From Glycomyces albidus (lineage in GTDB: Bacteria; Actinomycetota; Actinomycetes; Mycobacteriales; Micromonosporaceae), in NCBI RefSeq assembly GCF_009451885.1, contig NZ_WIAO01000035.1, positions 7,265-48,712 of the forward strand: 41,448 nt of DNA, written 5' to 3'. The translations under genes were made by a program, and so were the position numbers. Of this stretch, positions 30,901-39,449 are shown one piece after another. The notes under the pieces are model-generated. The model was given only the letters and a program-made list of their open reading frames with translations, searched no databases and was not told the origin of the DNA. Position 1 is the stretch's first letter. Each line of letters opens with the position of its first letter.

Positions 30901-31914
30901 ATGCCCGTTCGCCACGTCCTCCTCGCCATGGCCGTCGCCGTCATGTGGGGCCTCAACTTCATCGCCATCGACGCCTCGCTCCAGCACTTCCCGCCGATGT
31001 TCCTGGTCGCGCTCCGCTTCGCGCTCATCGCCGTCCCGACGATCCTGCTCGTCAAGCGCCCGGACGTGCCGCTTCGCTGGCTCATCGGCTACGGGCTCGG
31101 CTTCGGGACCCTCCAGTTCCTGTTCCTCTACTGGGGCATGGCCGCCGGCATGCCCGCCGGCCTCGCCTCGCTGGTCCTCCAGGCGTCCGGACCGTTCACG
31201 ATGCTCCTGGGCGCCACCTTCCTGCGCGAACGCGTGAGCGGCCCGCAACTCATCGGCATCCTCGTCGCGGTCGGCGGCCTCGCCGTCGTCGGCTGGCAGC
31301 GCGCCGAGCACGCCAGCGTCATCCCATTCCTGCTCACGCTCGCCGGCGCCCTGGGCTGGGCGATCGGCAACATCTGCAACCGCCAGGCCCGGGCCGCGAA
31401 CCCGCTCCACCTGACCCTCTGGATGTCCGTGGTCCCGCCGCTGCCGATGCTCGCGCTGGCCCTCCTGGTCGAAGGGCCCGCACCGATCGCCGAGTCGCTG
31501 ACGTCCTGGGACGCACCGGAAGCGGCCGGCGCGGTGGTCGGCCTGCTCTACACCGTCGTGATCGGCACGATCCTCGGCTCGGGCCTGTGGACCTGGCTCA
31601 TGTCGCGCCATCCCGCCGGGGTCGTGGCGCCGTTCTCGATGCTGGTGCCGGTCACCGGGATGACCGCGGCCTGGCTGATCCTCGGCGAGACCGTGACCCT
31701 CCCCGAGGCCCTCGGCGGCGTCCTCGTCGTCAGCGGCGTCCTGCTCGGGAGCCTCCGCAAGCGCACTCCCGCCGGTATCCCGCCGGTATTCCGCCTCGGC
31801 AACCAGCCCCCGGCGCCCCAGAATGGGGGTGACAGACGAGGAGGCCCCCGTGGCGGACGTCCGCTGGCTCATCCGGACCCGGCAGTCGGCGCAGGTGATC
31901 ATCACCGCCCCTGA
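30901..31914 (+). CDS. EamA/DMT-family exporter
   Basis: A 337-residue drug/metabolite transporter superfamily member with ten predicted helices in two EamA repeats. Repeat one is VLLAMAVAVMWGLNFIAIDASL...LGATFLRERVSGPQLIGILVAVGGLAVV. Repeat two is LTLAGALGWAIGNICNRQA...AWLILGETVTLPEALGGVLVVSGVLLG. The E-R and G-E-x-x signatures at the repeat ends are typical. Such proteins often export amino acids or purines. The last 50 or so residues after GSLRKRTP are low in hydrophobicity and run 65 nt into the next gene, so the tail may be a drifted extension. The start is ATG 30901 or ATG 30889 (leaderless option). Probably under the divergent LysR regulator. Confidence 0.88.
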   Translation: MPVRHVLLAMAVAVMWGLNFIAIDASLQHFPPMFLVALRFALIAVPTILLVKRPDVPLRWLIGYGLGFGTLQFLFLYWGMAAGMPAGLASLVLQASGPFTMLLGATFLRERVSGPQLIGILVAVGGLAVVGWQRAEHASVIPFLLTLAGALGWAIGNICNRQARAANPLHLTLWMSVVPPLPMLALALLVEGPAPIAESLTSWDAPEAAGAVVGLLYTVVIGTILGSGLWTWLMSRHPAGVVAPFSMLVPVTGMTAAWLILGETVTLPEALGGVLVVSGVLLGSLRKRTPAGIPPVFRLGNQPPAPQNGGDRRGGPRGGRPLAHPDPAVGAGDHHRP

Positions 31915-32470
31915 CGCACCGGTCGGAGTCGGCGCGGCCGTCGAACGCCTCGAAGCGGCCCTCGACGGGTACGCCGGACCGAAACCGGCCTGGTTCCGGG
32001 CCCTCGAGCGGCTCGGATACTGGTGGTACGCCATCTGCATGGCCGCCACGGCGGCGGTGTTCGCCGCCGCCGCGCCGAACGGCGTCGCCCTGAACATCGC
32101 CTACGGCCTCGGCTCCGGCATCGCCGTCGCGGTGGTCTCCGGCGGGCTCATCGCCGGCGCCGCCCACGTCCAGACCCGGTTGACGAGCGGCCGGACCGCC
32201 CAGCAGACGATCGCCGAGGCCGCCCCGCTCGCCCGCCCCGCCGGCTCGGTCGCCGACCGGGTCGAGGCCGTCCTCGCATGGGACCCTTCGCGCGAGCACG
32301 AGGTGCACCGGCTCGCCTGGGACGCCGCCGAAGCCGGCCGCCCGAACCGGCGGGCCGCCGACGAAGAACTCGACGACCTGTGGAGGCGGGCCGACCCCGA
32401 GGCCGCCGCCGCGCGCGAAGCGACGCTCCGCCGGATCCGCGCGGGCCTCGAACGGCCCGAACAGCAGTGA
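31850..32470 (+). CDS. Two-helix membrane protein of unknown function
   Basis: I do not recognise a family. The 206-residue product has a soluble N-terminal part (ADVRWLIRTRQSAQVIITAPDAPVGVGAAVERLEAALDGY) and two adjacent hydrophobic helices (YWWYAICMAATAAVFAAAAP and IAYGLGSGIAVAVVSGGLIAGAA). A charged, helical C-terminal tail resembles a bundle (VHRLAWDAAEAGRPNRRAADEELDDLWRRADPEAAAAREATLRRI). GTG 31850 is the best start, with GAGGAGG 5 nt upstream. An in-frame ATG at 31823 has none. Its stop overlaps the ATG of the protease gene (TGATG), so the two products are coupled and may form a membrane complex. Confidence 0.75.
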   Translation: MADVRWLIRTRQSAQVIITAPDAPVGVGAAVERLEAALDGYAGPKPAWFRALERLGYWWYAICMAATAAVFAAAAPNGVALNIAYGLGSGIAVAVVSGGLIAGAAHVQTRLTSGRTAQQTIAEAAPLARPAGSVADRVEAVLAWDPSREHEVHRLAWDAAEAGRPNRRAADEELDDLWRRADPEAAAAREATLRRIRAGLERPEQQ

Positions 32471-34164
32471 TGACGCCCGCTGCGCGGCGGCCCGAGGCGA
32501 AGCGGCTCCCGGGACTGCGCACCGCGTCGCACCTGGTCCTGACCGGCGCCGTCCCGGCCGCGATGCTCGCCGTCATGACCGGGCTGATCTGGTTCAACGC
32601 CTACGCGTTCACCGTGTCGACCCTCTCGGCCCTCAAGATCGCGATCGGTGTCGTGCCCACCGCCGCGGTCCTCGGCAGCGGCTTGTGGGTGCTGGTCTTC
32701 AAGGGCGACAAGCCGCTCCCCGGCGTCCCGGTCCACGAGCACGAGCACCCCGACCTGTGGGCGCTCGTCCGCGGCGTCGCCGCCGCCGTCGGCACCGCCC
32801 CGCCCGACCGCATCCTCCTGACCGCCGACGCGAACGCCGCCGTCATGGAGGACACCCGCCTGCTCGGGCTCGTCGCCGCCCGCCGGCACATGACGATCGG
32901 CGCGCCGCTGGTCGCCGAGATGACCGCCCCGCAGCTCGCCGCGGTCATCGGCCACGAACTCGGCCACTACGCCGCCCGCGACACCCGCTTCTCGGCCGCC
33001 GCCTACCGCAGCCGGCGCGCCTTCGTGCACACGCTCACGGTCCTCAACCGCGACGACTACCTCCAGCGGGCGATGCACTTCCTGCTGCGCCACTACGGAC
33101 TGCTCGTCGTGCGCGGCTCGGCGAACCTGAGCCGGCGCCAGGAGCGCCTGGCCGACGAAGCCGCGGCGACCGCGGTCGGGTCCGCGGCCACCGCCGCCGC
33201 ATTCGCGGCGCTCACCTCGATCGCCGCGACCTGGGACCTGTTCCGCCGCGACCACCTGCGCATCGCCTGGGATCAGGGATTCCTGCCCGCCGACGCGTTC
33301 GCGGGCTTCCGCAGCCTGCGCGCCTCCCTCGGCGACGAGCCGATTGAGGCGGACGAACCGGACCCGTACGACACGCATCCGCCGATGCACGAGCGGATCG
33401 CCGCCGTCGAAGCGCTGGCCGCCCCGGGCGAGCTGCGGATCCTGCCCGGGGAGGCGAGCTCGCTGCTGCGCGACCCGGCGCGGCTGCTCGACGCGGCCCT
33501 CCTCGACGGCCTCGAACCCGAGGCGCGCGCGATGCGCCGCGCGGACTGGACGGCCCTGGTCCGCCTCCACGTCCTCGCCTCGCTCGCCGAGCCCCTCGTC
33601 GCGGCCAACGCCGCCCGCGCGCTCGGCCGGCCCCCGACGGTCGAGACGCTGCTCGACGCACTCGACGCCGGCCTGCTTGAGGAGCTCGGCACCGACCCGG
33701 ACGCCCCGCAGGGCGACCCGCCCCGCGTGCGGCGCGAGCGGGCCCGAGTTCTCGTCCATAAGGGACTCACGGGTGCGCTGGCGGCGCGGATCGACGCCGC
33801 CGGCGGCGTCGAATGGGCCGAATCGTGGCCGTTCCCGGGTGCCATGCGCTCGATCCTGGCGGACCCGCTCGCGGCCCTGGTCGACGCCGCCGTGGCCGAC
33901 CGGCCCGACACCTCGCGCCTGCGCGCCCTCATCGACTCGGTAGAACGACTACAAGGAAGGCCACAGAACATTGGCACTGCTCATAGGGGCGAAGACCCGC
34001 GTACTCATGGCGATGCGCAAGGAGGCGAAAGGCCGCGGGCAGTCGTGGAAGCAGTACATGGAGGACGTCAGCCAGCAGGAGCTGATCGCCCTGATCCGGC
34101 AGGTGGACCCCACCGTCAACCCCGCCGAGATCATCCCCGGCCTGCCGGACATCCCCGCGGTTGA
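32470..34164 (+). CDS. M48-family membrane metalloprotease
   Basis: A 564-residue membrane-anchored zinc protease. The N-terminal part has two hydrophobic helices (HLVLTGAVPAAMLAVMTGLIWFNAYAF and ALKIAIGVVPTAAVLGSGLWVLVF). The catalytic domain has HELGH at 162-166 in AAVIGHELGHYAARD, a third zinc ligand Glu225 in RRQERLADEAAA, and the downstream THPPMHERIAAVEAL motif usual in M48 proteases. It resembles the HtpX/STE24-like quality-control class. The last 65 codons (after SVERLQGRPQ) overlap the next gene by 194 nt and read like out-of-frame sequence. The ancestral stop may have been lost, giving a random C-terminal extension. Translationally coupled to the gene before. Confidence 0.85.
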   Translation: MTPAARRPEAKRLPGLRTASHLVLTGAVPAAMLAVMTGLIWFNAYAFTVSTLSALKIAIGVVPTAAVLGSGLWVLVFKGDKPLPGVPVHEHEHPDLWALVRGVAAAVGTAPPDRILLTADANAAVMEDTRLLGLVAARRHMTIGAPLVAEMTAPQLAAVIGHELGHYAARDTRFSAAAYRSRRAFVHTLTVLNRDDYLQRAMHFLLRHYGLLVVRGSANLSRRQERLADEAAATAVGSAATAAAFAALTSIAATWDLFRRDHLRIAWDQGFLPADAFAGFRSLRASLGDEPIEADEPDPYDTHPPMHERIAAVEALAAPGELRILPGEASSLLRDPARLLDAALLDGLEPEARAMRRADWTALVRLHVLASLAEPLVAANAARALGRPPTVETLLDALDAGLLEELGTDPDAPQGDPPRVRRERARVLVHKGLTGALAARIDAAGGVEWAESWPFPGAMRSILADPLAALVDAAVADRPDTSRLRALIDSVERLQGRPQNIGTAHRGEDPRTHGDAQGGERPRAVVEAVHGGRQPAGADRPDPAGGPHRQPRRDHPRPAGHPRG

Positions 34165-35101
34165 CGTCACCCGCTGGGGGATGCCGCCGATGGAGGCCCT
34201 CAGTACGGACCTGAGCCGGACCGTCCCGGCCGTCGCCGCCGCGGTGGACGCGGTGCGGGCGGGGGACTGGCGCCCGGCCGCGGCCCTGCTCGACCGCAGC
34301 TACGGCGACTGGGCCATGCGCGCGGTCGCCGTCCACGCGCTCGGCGAGGCCGCCGCCGACGACGTCCGCTGGCTCGAGGCGTGGAAGGCCGCCGTGGGCG
34401 GCCGGGACCGGAACCTCGCGGTGGTCGAGGCCCACGGACTGTGCTGGCTCTCATGGAAACTCCGCGGCAACCGGCCCGACGCCACGGCCCGGCAGCAGGA
34501 GGCGTTCCACACGCTCCAGATGCGCTGCGAAGAGGTCGCGCAGCGGGCCGCCTCCCTCGCGCCGGAGGACCCCACGCCGTGGCTCACCCTGATCATCATC
34601 GCCCGCGGGCGCGGCTACAGCGCCGAGACCTTCACATCGATCTTCCGTGAGCTCCAGACCCGCGATCCGCTGCACCGCGCCGGGCACGAGTTCGCGCTCA
34701 TGTACTGGTCCGAGTCGGCCGTCTCGTTCGAACCGGTGCTGGCCTTCGCCGAGCGGGCCGCCGCCGCGTCACCGACGCTCGCGTTCCTGCTCCTCCAGGC
34801 GGCGTACGACGCCGAGGACGACTTCGAGGGTGTTTGGCAGGACCCGCGGGTGCGGCACGCGCTCGACACGATCCTCCGTGGACTCGCGTCACCGGCCGCC
34901 GCCGTCGGCGTGTACGCCGCGAGCGACCGGAACTGGGCCGCGTACGCCCTCGTCAACTCCGGCCGCGGCGCGGAGGCCGTGCCGCTGTTCGTCCAGCTCG
35001 GCACGAACGCCTCCGCCCGCCCCTGGGAGGACTTCGGCCCCGACGCGGTCGTCGTCTTCGACGCCTTCCGCCGCCGCGCCTGCGCCGCCGTGCGCACTTG
35101 A
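33971..35101 (+). CDS. Helical-repeat cytosolic protein of unknown function
   Basis: I do not recognise a named family. The 376-residue product starts with a charged segment (LLIGAKTRVLMAMRKEAKGRGQSWKQYMEDVSQQELIALIRQV). It then forms TPR-like helical pairs (DWRPAAALLDRSYGDWAMRAVAVHALGEAAADD, AASLAPEDPTPWLTLIIIARGRGYSAETFTSIFRELQTRDPLHRAGHEFALMYWSE, VLAFAERAAAASPTLAFLLLQAAYDAEDD). This suggests a binding scaffold. TTG 33971 is the likely start, with AAGGAAGG 10 nt upstream; ATG 34007 is an alternative. It begins inside the 3' end of the M48 gene, so the three genes probably act together. Confidence 0.75.
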   Translation: MALLIGAKTRVLMAMRKEAKGRGQSWKQYMEDVSQQELIALIRQVDPTVNPAEIIPGLPDIPAVDVTRWGMPPMEALSTDLSRTVPAVAAAVDAVRAGDWRPAAALLDRSYGDWAMRAVAVHALGEAAADDVRWLEAWKAAVGGRDRNLAVVEAHGLCWLSWKLRGNRPDATARQQEAFHTLQMRCEEVAQRAASLAPEDPTPWLTLIIIARGRGYSAETFTSIFRELQTRDPLHRAGHEFALMYWSESAVSFEPVLAFAERAAAASPTLAFLLLQAAYDAEDDFEGVWQDPRVRHALDTILRGLASPAAAVGVYAASDRNWAAYALVNSGRGAEAVPLFVQLGTNASARPWEDFGPDAVVVFDAFRRRACAAVRT

Positions 35102-35229
35102 CGGCGGCAGCGGGTCGGCGAGGCTCCTGCCCGCGCCGAGCATTGTCTGACGGCCGCCGCGGGCCCGCGAGCAGTCTCCCTTCGCGCGCCGTCGATTCGA
35201 TGGCGACGTGGGCCGGTTCACCTTGCGGT

Positions 35230-35248
35230 CTTAGTTAGCCTTGCCTAA
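35230..35248. promoter_or_regulatory. Iron box (DtxR/IdeR/DmdR-type operator)
   Basis: TTAGTTAGCCTTGCCTAA at 35231-35248 closely follows the TTAGGTTAGGCTNACCTAA iron-box pattern (about 13 of 19 positions match by eye, including the full CCTAA end). It lies 38 bp before the ABC transporter start, implying repression when iron is plentiful. Confidence 0.75.
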
Positions 35249-35285
35249 CATTCCGGTGAACGCCCGCGTCCCCAGACAGGAACTC

Positions 35286-38200
35286 ATGAGGCTCCCCGTC
35301 CTGCTCCAGGCTCCCCCCGAGCCGATCCCCGTGCGGCCCATCCGCATCGATGCCGACACCACGCCGAGGCGCCTGACGCTGCGGGTGATGGCGGCCGCGC
35401 CCAGGCAGGTCGTCCCCGCCTCGATCCTGCTGGTCATGCACCAGATCGGCGAGTCGCTCGTGCCGGTCATCATGGGCTTCGCGATCGACCAGGCGGTGGC
35501 CACCGGCGACCCCGTACGCCTCGCGCTCTGCGTGGCCCTGCTCGGCGCCGACTTCGCGCTCCTGTCCTTCAGCTACCGGTTCGGGTCCCGCTTCGGGCTG
35601 CTCGGCATCGAAGCAGTCCAGCACCGGCTGCGCACCCTCGTCGCCGACCGGCTCCTGGACCCCGCCGGCGTCAAGGGCCGCGCCGGGCTCCCCGGCGTCT
35701 CCCTCTCGATCGCCGCCTCCGACGTGAACAACCTCGCCAGAGCCGTCTCCATCGCCGCCTGGCCCGTCGGCGAGCTCGCCGCGGTCATCCTGTGCGGCAC
35801 CGTGCTCATGGTCTTGTCCTGGGAGCTCGGGCTCATCGTGCTCATCGGCGTCCCGCTGCTGCTGCTCATCATGGACCGCGCGGGCGGGCCCCTGCGCCGC
35901 CGCAGCCGCGACCAGTCCGCGCTCGCCGCCGAAGCCTCAGGCAAGGCCGCCGACCTCCTCGCCGGGTACCGGGTCCTCTCCGGCCTCGGCGCCCAGGCCG
36001 CGGCCGCCGACCGGTACCGTCGCGCCAGCCGCGACGCCCTCGACGGCAGCCTCCACGCCGCCGGCGCCCAAGGCGTCTACACCGGCTCCATGAACCTCGC
36101 CTCCGGGCTGTTCGTGGCCGGGCTCGCGCTCGTGGCGGGGCTGCGCGCCTGGAACGGCGACCTCACCGTCGGCCAGCTCATCACCGTCGTCGGCCTGACC
36201 CAGTTCATCATGGGCCCCTTGGGATCCTTCTCCAAGAACGCGGGCACGATCTGGGCCGCCGCCCTCGCCTCCGCCGAGCGGGTGCTCTCGATCCTCCAAC
36301 TCCCGCCGCACGAAGCCGCCCACGGCGACGCCGAGCCCGAAGCCGTCGACGGCAAGCTCAGCCTCGCCGGCGTCCGCACCGGCCACCTCGACGGCCTGGA
36401 CCTCGACGTGGCCCCCGGCGAATGCGTCGGCCTCCGCGCCGACCCGGCCGCCGCGGCCGACCTGGCCGCGCTCCTGTCCGGCAGCGCCGAACCCGACGCC
36501 GGCGCGGTCACCTGGCAGGGGCGACCGTTCAGCGACTACGAGCTCGAAGCGCTCCGGCGCTCGGTGCTCGTCGTCCCGCACCACGCCGCCCTCTTCGACG
36601 GCAGCATCCTCGACAACGTCGGCCTCCTCACCGCCCGGCGCGAAGCGGTCGACGCCGCCCTCGACGCCGCCGACTGCGCCGAGATCATCGAGGCCGCCCC
36701 TGACGGACTCGACACCCAGGTGGGCGAGGACGGCCTGCGACTTTCGGGCGGCCAGCGCCAGCGCATCGCCCTCGCCCGGGCCCTCGCCCAGGAGCCGCCG
36801 CTGCTGGTCCTCCAGGACCCGACCACCGCCGTCGACTCGGTCACCGAATCGCGCATCGCCGAACGACTCAGGGCCGCCCGCGGCACCCGCTCGACGCTGC
36901 TCATCACCGACGCGCCCGCACTCCTGGCGGTCTGCGACCGCGTCATCGACCTGCGCCCGGAAACACCCGGCGACGACCCGGCGGACGGTGGCCCGGTCCG
37001 TGACGACCCGGCCGACGGCGACCTTGCGGAGGCGAACGCCGGTGAGTTACCGCCTCGAACTGCCCACCGTCGATCCTCGAAGCGAGACCGCATGAGCGAC
37101 AAAGCAACCGGTGAGACCCGCGAGACCCTCCCGCTCGCCACTGCCGCGCAGGTCCGTTCCGAGGTGCGGCTCGCGCTCAAAGGCGGCACCTGGAAGGTCG
37201 TCGGGGTCGTCGTCCTGTTGACCGCGGGCTCCGCGGCCGGGCTCGCCACGCCGTGGGCGCTCGGCGCGCTCGTCGACGCCGTCGCCGAGACGCAAGGCAC
37301 CGAACGCATCTGGCTCCTCGCCGCCACCATCGCCGCAGGGGCGCTCTTCGCCGCGCTGTTCGACGGCCTCGGCCAGGTCGGCGCCACCCGCCTGGTCGAG
37401 CGCGTCCTCGCCTCCACCCGCGAACGCATGGTCGCCCGCGGCCTCGCCCTCCCGCGCGCCGCACTCGAACGCGCCGGCGCCGGCGACCTTGTCAGCCGCG
37501 CCGGAGACGACGTCGCGGTCATCGCCGAGGCCGCGCCCTATGTCGTCCCGGCCGTCACCGGCTCGGCCTTCACCATCGCCACCACCGTCGTCGGCATCGC
37601 CGTCCTCGACTGGCGCTTCGCCGTCACCGCGCTGATCCTGGTCATCCCCGTCTACGCCATCACACTGCGCTGGCACCGCCGCAACGCCCCGCAGATCTAC
37701 GAGGCCGAGCGCGCCGCCATGGCCGAACGCGCCCAGCACCTCCTCGCCTCGCTCCGCGGCATCGAGACCGTCCACGCGTTCGGCCTCTCCCGCGCCCACG
37801 CCGCCCGCATCGCCCGTGCTTCGTGGGCCGTCACGATCTGGGCCGTGCGCGCCCGCACAGTCGTCAACGGGTTCTTCGCCCGCATCAACCTCGCCGAATT
37901 CCTCGGTATGAGCTCGATCCTCGTCGTCGGGTTCTGGCTCGTCCGCGAAGGCCAGGGCAGTGTCGGCGCCGCGACCACCGCGATGCTGTTCTTCCTGCGC
38001 CTCTTCGGCCCCATCAACGAACTCATGTTCGTCGTCGACGAACTCCAGTCCTCGCTCGCCTCGATGCGCCGCATCGTCGGCGTCATCCACGCCGACAAGT
38101 TCACCGCCACCGAACGGCCCCAACCGGAAGGAGCCGCGGCCGACGCCAAGGGCATCCGCTTCGAATACCTCCCCGGCCACCCGGTCGTCGACGACGTCTC

Positions 38201-38816
38201 GCTGCGCATCGGCCCAACCGAGACCGTCGCCCTCGTCGGCTCCTCCGGCGCCGGCAAGTCCACACTCGCCGCGATCGTCGCCGGCGTCCTCGACCCAGGG
38301 GCCGGGACCGTCGCCGGCTCGGCCGCGCTCGTCACCCAGGAGGTCCACGTCTTCGACGGGACGCTCCGCGAGAACCTCGACCTCGTCAAACCCGACGCGA
38401 CCGACGACGAACTCGAAGCCGTCCTCCGCCGTGTCGGCGCCGAATCCCTCCTGAACCTGCCCGACGGCCTCGACACCGGCATCGGCGACCGCGGCGTGGA
38501 GCTCACCCCGGCCCAGGCGCAGTCGCTCGCGCTGGCTCGGGTGGTGCTCCTCGACCCGCCGCTCGCGGTCCTCGACGAGGCCACTTCCGAAGCCGGAAGC
38601 GCCGACTCGGCGGCCCTCGACCACGCCGCTGCCGCCGCCCTCGAAGGCCGCGCAGGACTCCTGGTGGCGCACCGCCTCGATCAGGCCGCCCGCGCCGACC
38701 GGATCGTGGTGATGGAGAAGGGCCGCATCGTCGAAGAGGGCGCGCACGACGACCTCGCGAACGCCGACGGTCCGTATGCACGGGCCTGGAGCCTCTGGAC
38801 GCGTGGCCGCTCCTGA
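35286..38816 (+). CDS. Fused exporter-fold ABC transporter (TMD-NBD-TMD-NBD), iron-regulated
   Basis: One 1176-residue polypeptide joins two complete half-transporters through a Pro/Asp-rich linker of about 45 residues (roughly 560-605). NBD1 lacks a P-loop (GLRADPAAAADLAAL near 382). It keeps LSGGQRQ at 486-492, has Pro512 after the Walker B Asp511, and has no H-loop His (LLITDAPALL). NBD2 has intact Walker A GSSGAGKST at 985-993, Walker B LAVLDEAT with Glu1098, and the His of LLVAHRL, but a ruined signature LTPAQ at 1073. Thus NBD2's ATP site plus NBD1's signature make one working site, and the other is dead. The upstream iron box points to a siderophore or iron-complex transporter, as in IrtAB/YbtPQ-type pairs. 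ATG 35286 is preceded by AGGA; an earlier TTG would start inside the iron box. Confidence 0.9.
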   Translation: MRLPVLLQAPPEPIPVRPIRIDADTTPRRLTLRVMAAAPRQVVPASILLVMHQIGESLVPVIMGFAIDQAVATGDPVRLALCVALLGADFALLSFSYRFGSRFGLLGIEAVQHRLRTLVADRLLDPAGVKGRAGLPGVSLSIAASDVNNLARAVSIAAWPVGELAAVILCGTVLMVLSWELGLIVLIGVPLLLLIMDRAGGPLRRRSRDQSALAAEASGKAADLLAGYRVLSGLGAQAAAADRYRRASRDALDGSLHAAGAQGVYTGSMNLASGLFVAGLALVAGLRAWNGDLTVGQLITVVGLTQFIMGPLGSFSKNAGTIWAAALASAERVLSILQLPPHEAAHGDAEPEAVDGKLSLAGVRTGHLDGLDLDVAPGECVGLRADPAAAADLAALLSGSAEPDAGAVTWQGRPFSDYELEALRRSVLVVPHHAALFDGSILDNVGLLTARREAVDAALDAADCAEIIEAAPDGLDTQVGEDGLRLSGGQRQRIALARALAQEPPLLVLQDPTTAVDSVTESRIAERLRAARGTRSTLLITDAPALLAVCDRVIDLRPETPGDDPADGGPVRDDPADGDLAEANAGELPPRTAHRRSSKRDRMSDKATGETRETLPLATAAQVRSEVRLALKGGTWKVVGVVVLLTAGSAAGLATPWALGALVDAVAETQGTERIWLLAATIAAGALFAALFDGLGQVGATRLVERVLASTRERMVARGLALPRAALERAGAGDLVSRAGDDVAVIAEAAPYVVPAVTGSAFTIATTVVGIAVLDWRFAVTALILVIPVYAITLRWHRRNAPQIYEAERAAMAERAQHLLASLRGIETVHAFGLSRAHAARIARASWAVTIWAVRARTVVNGFFARINLAEFLGMSSILVVGFWLVREGQGSVGAATTAMLFFLRLFGPINELMFVVDELQSSLASMRRIVGVIHADKFTATERPQPEGAAADAKGIRFEYLPGHPVVDDVSLRIGPTETVALVGSSGAGKSTLAAIVAGVLDPGAGTVAGSAALVTQEVHVFDGTLRENLDLVKPDATDDELEAVLRRVGAESLLNLPDGLDTGIGDRGVELTPAQAQSLALARVVLLDPPLAVLDEATSEAGSADSAALDHAAAAALEGRAGLLVAHRLDQAARADRIVVMEKGRIVEEGAHDDLANADGPYARAWSLWTRGRS

Positions 38817-39016
38817 GTGAACCAGAGTCGACGCCCCGCCTCTGCCGCTCACGTGTTCGCTGCGTCGCCGACTCTCCCCCAGGGAGCGAGAGCGAGGTCG
38901 GGCTACTCACCGAACTCGCGGCGAGCCAAGTCGCAGCGGAACTGCACGGACGACGCGCCCCCGCGGAAGACGCGGCGAGCACCCGTCGAAGGATTGATGT
39001 CGGAGGCGGCCGGCTC

Positions 39017-39400
39017 TCAGGGCTGTTCGAGCCGTAGTTTGAACTCGGGGCATGCGCTGATCGGGCTGTGGTTGCAGCTCACGGCGTGACTCAAGCTGGC
39101 GCGCATGCGGGTGAGGCGTGCGATGTCGACGTCGATCTGGCGGCACTTCTCGGCCAGTTGCTCGCGGAGCGCGGTGTCGTCGGGGGTCGCTTCGAGGAAG
39201 CGTCCGATCTGGGCGAGGGTGAATCCGACCGCTCGGGCGCAGCGGATGAGCTCGAGCCGGCCCAAGACCTCGGGGTGGAAGGTGCGACGGATGCCGTTCC
39301 GGCCGTGGGATTCGATGAGGCCGCGCCGCTCATAGAAGCGGAGTGCCGACGGGGTCAGCCCTGCGCGCTCGGCGACGTCGGCGATGTCGAGCAGATCCAT
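39017..39400 (-). CDS. MerR-family regulator
   Basis: The 127-residue protein has the MerR winged helix at residues 1-70 (LLDIADVAERAGLTPSALRFYERRGLIESHGRNGIRRTFHPEVLGRLELIRCARAVGFTLAQIG). A dimerisation helix follows (DDTALREQLAEKCRQIDVDIARLTRMRASLSHAV). A short tail carries two cysteines (SCNHSPISACPEFKLRLEQP), which could bind metal or sense oxidants. AAGGGA lies 8 nt before ATG 39400. It is divergent from an HSL-type esterase, with a dyad in the 49-bp space between, so it likely controls that gene. Confidence 0.9.
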   Translation of the reverse strand: MDLLDIADVAERAGLTPSALRFYERRGLIESHGRNGIRRTFHPEVLGRLELIRCARAVGFTLAQIGRFLEATPDDTALREQLAEKCRQIDVDIARLTRMRASLSHAVSCNHSPISACPEFKLRLEQP

Positions 39401-39412
39401 GCCGTGGTTCCC

Positions 39413-39434
39413 TTGACTTGAAGTGTGGTTCAAG
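39413..39434. promoter_or_regulatory. MerR-type dyad CTTGAA-N6-TTCAAG over a TTGACT -35
   Basis: CTTGAA at 39417-39422 and TTCAAG at 39429-39434 are exact complements. TTGACT (39413-39418) overlaps the left arm. This is the layout of MerR-activated promoters with a stretched spacer. A CATAGT at 39441-39446 would give a 22-bp spacer, longer than usual, so the -10 is uncertain. Confidence 0.55.
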
Positions 39435-39449
39435 ATGAACCATAGTCCC

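Noticed and set aside
35241..35285. Earlier TTG start of the ABC transporter
   Set aside because: It lies inside the iron box and has no ribosome site, whereas ATG 35286 has AGGA upstream.
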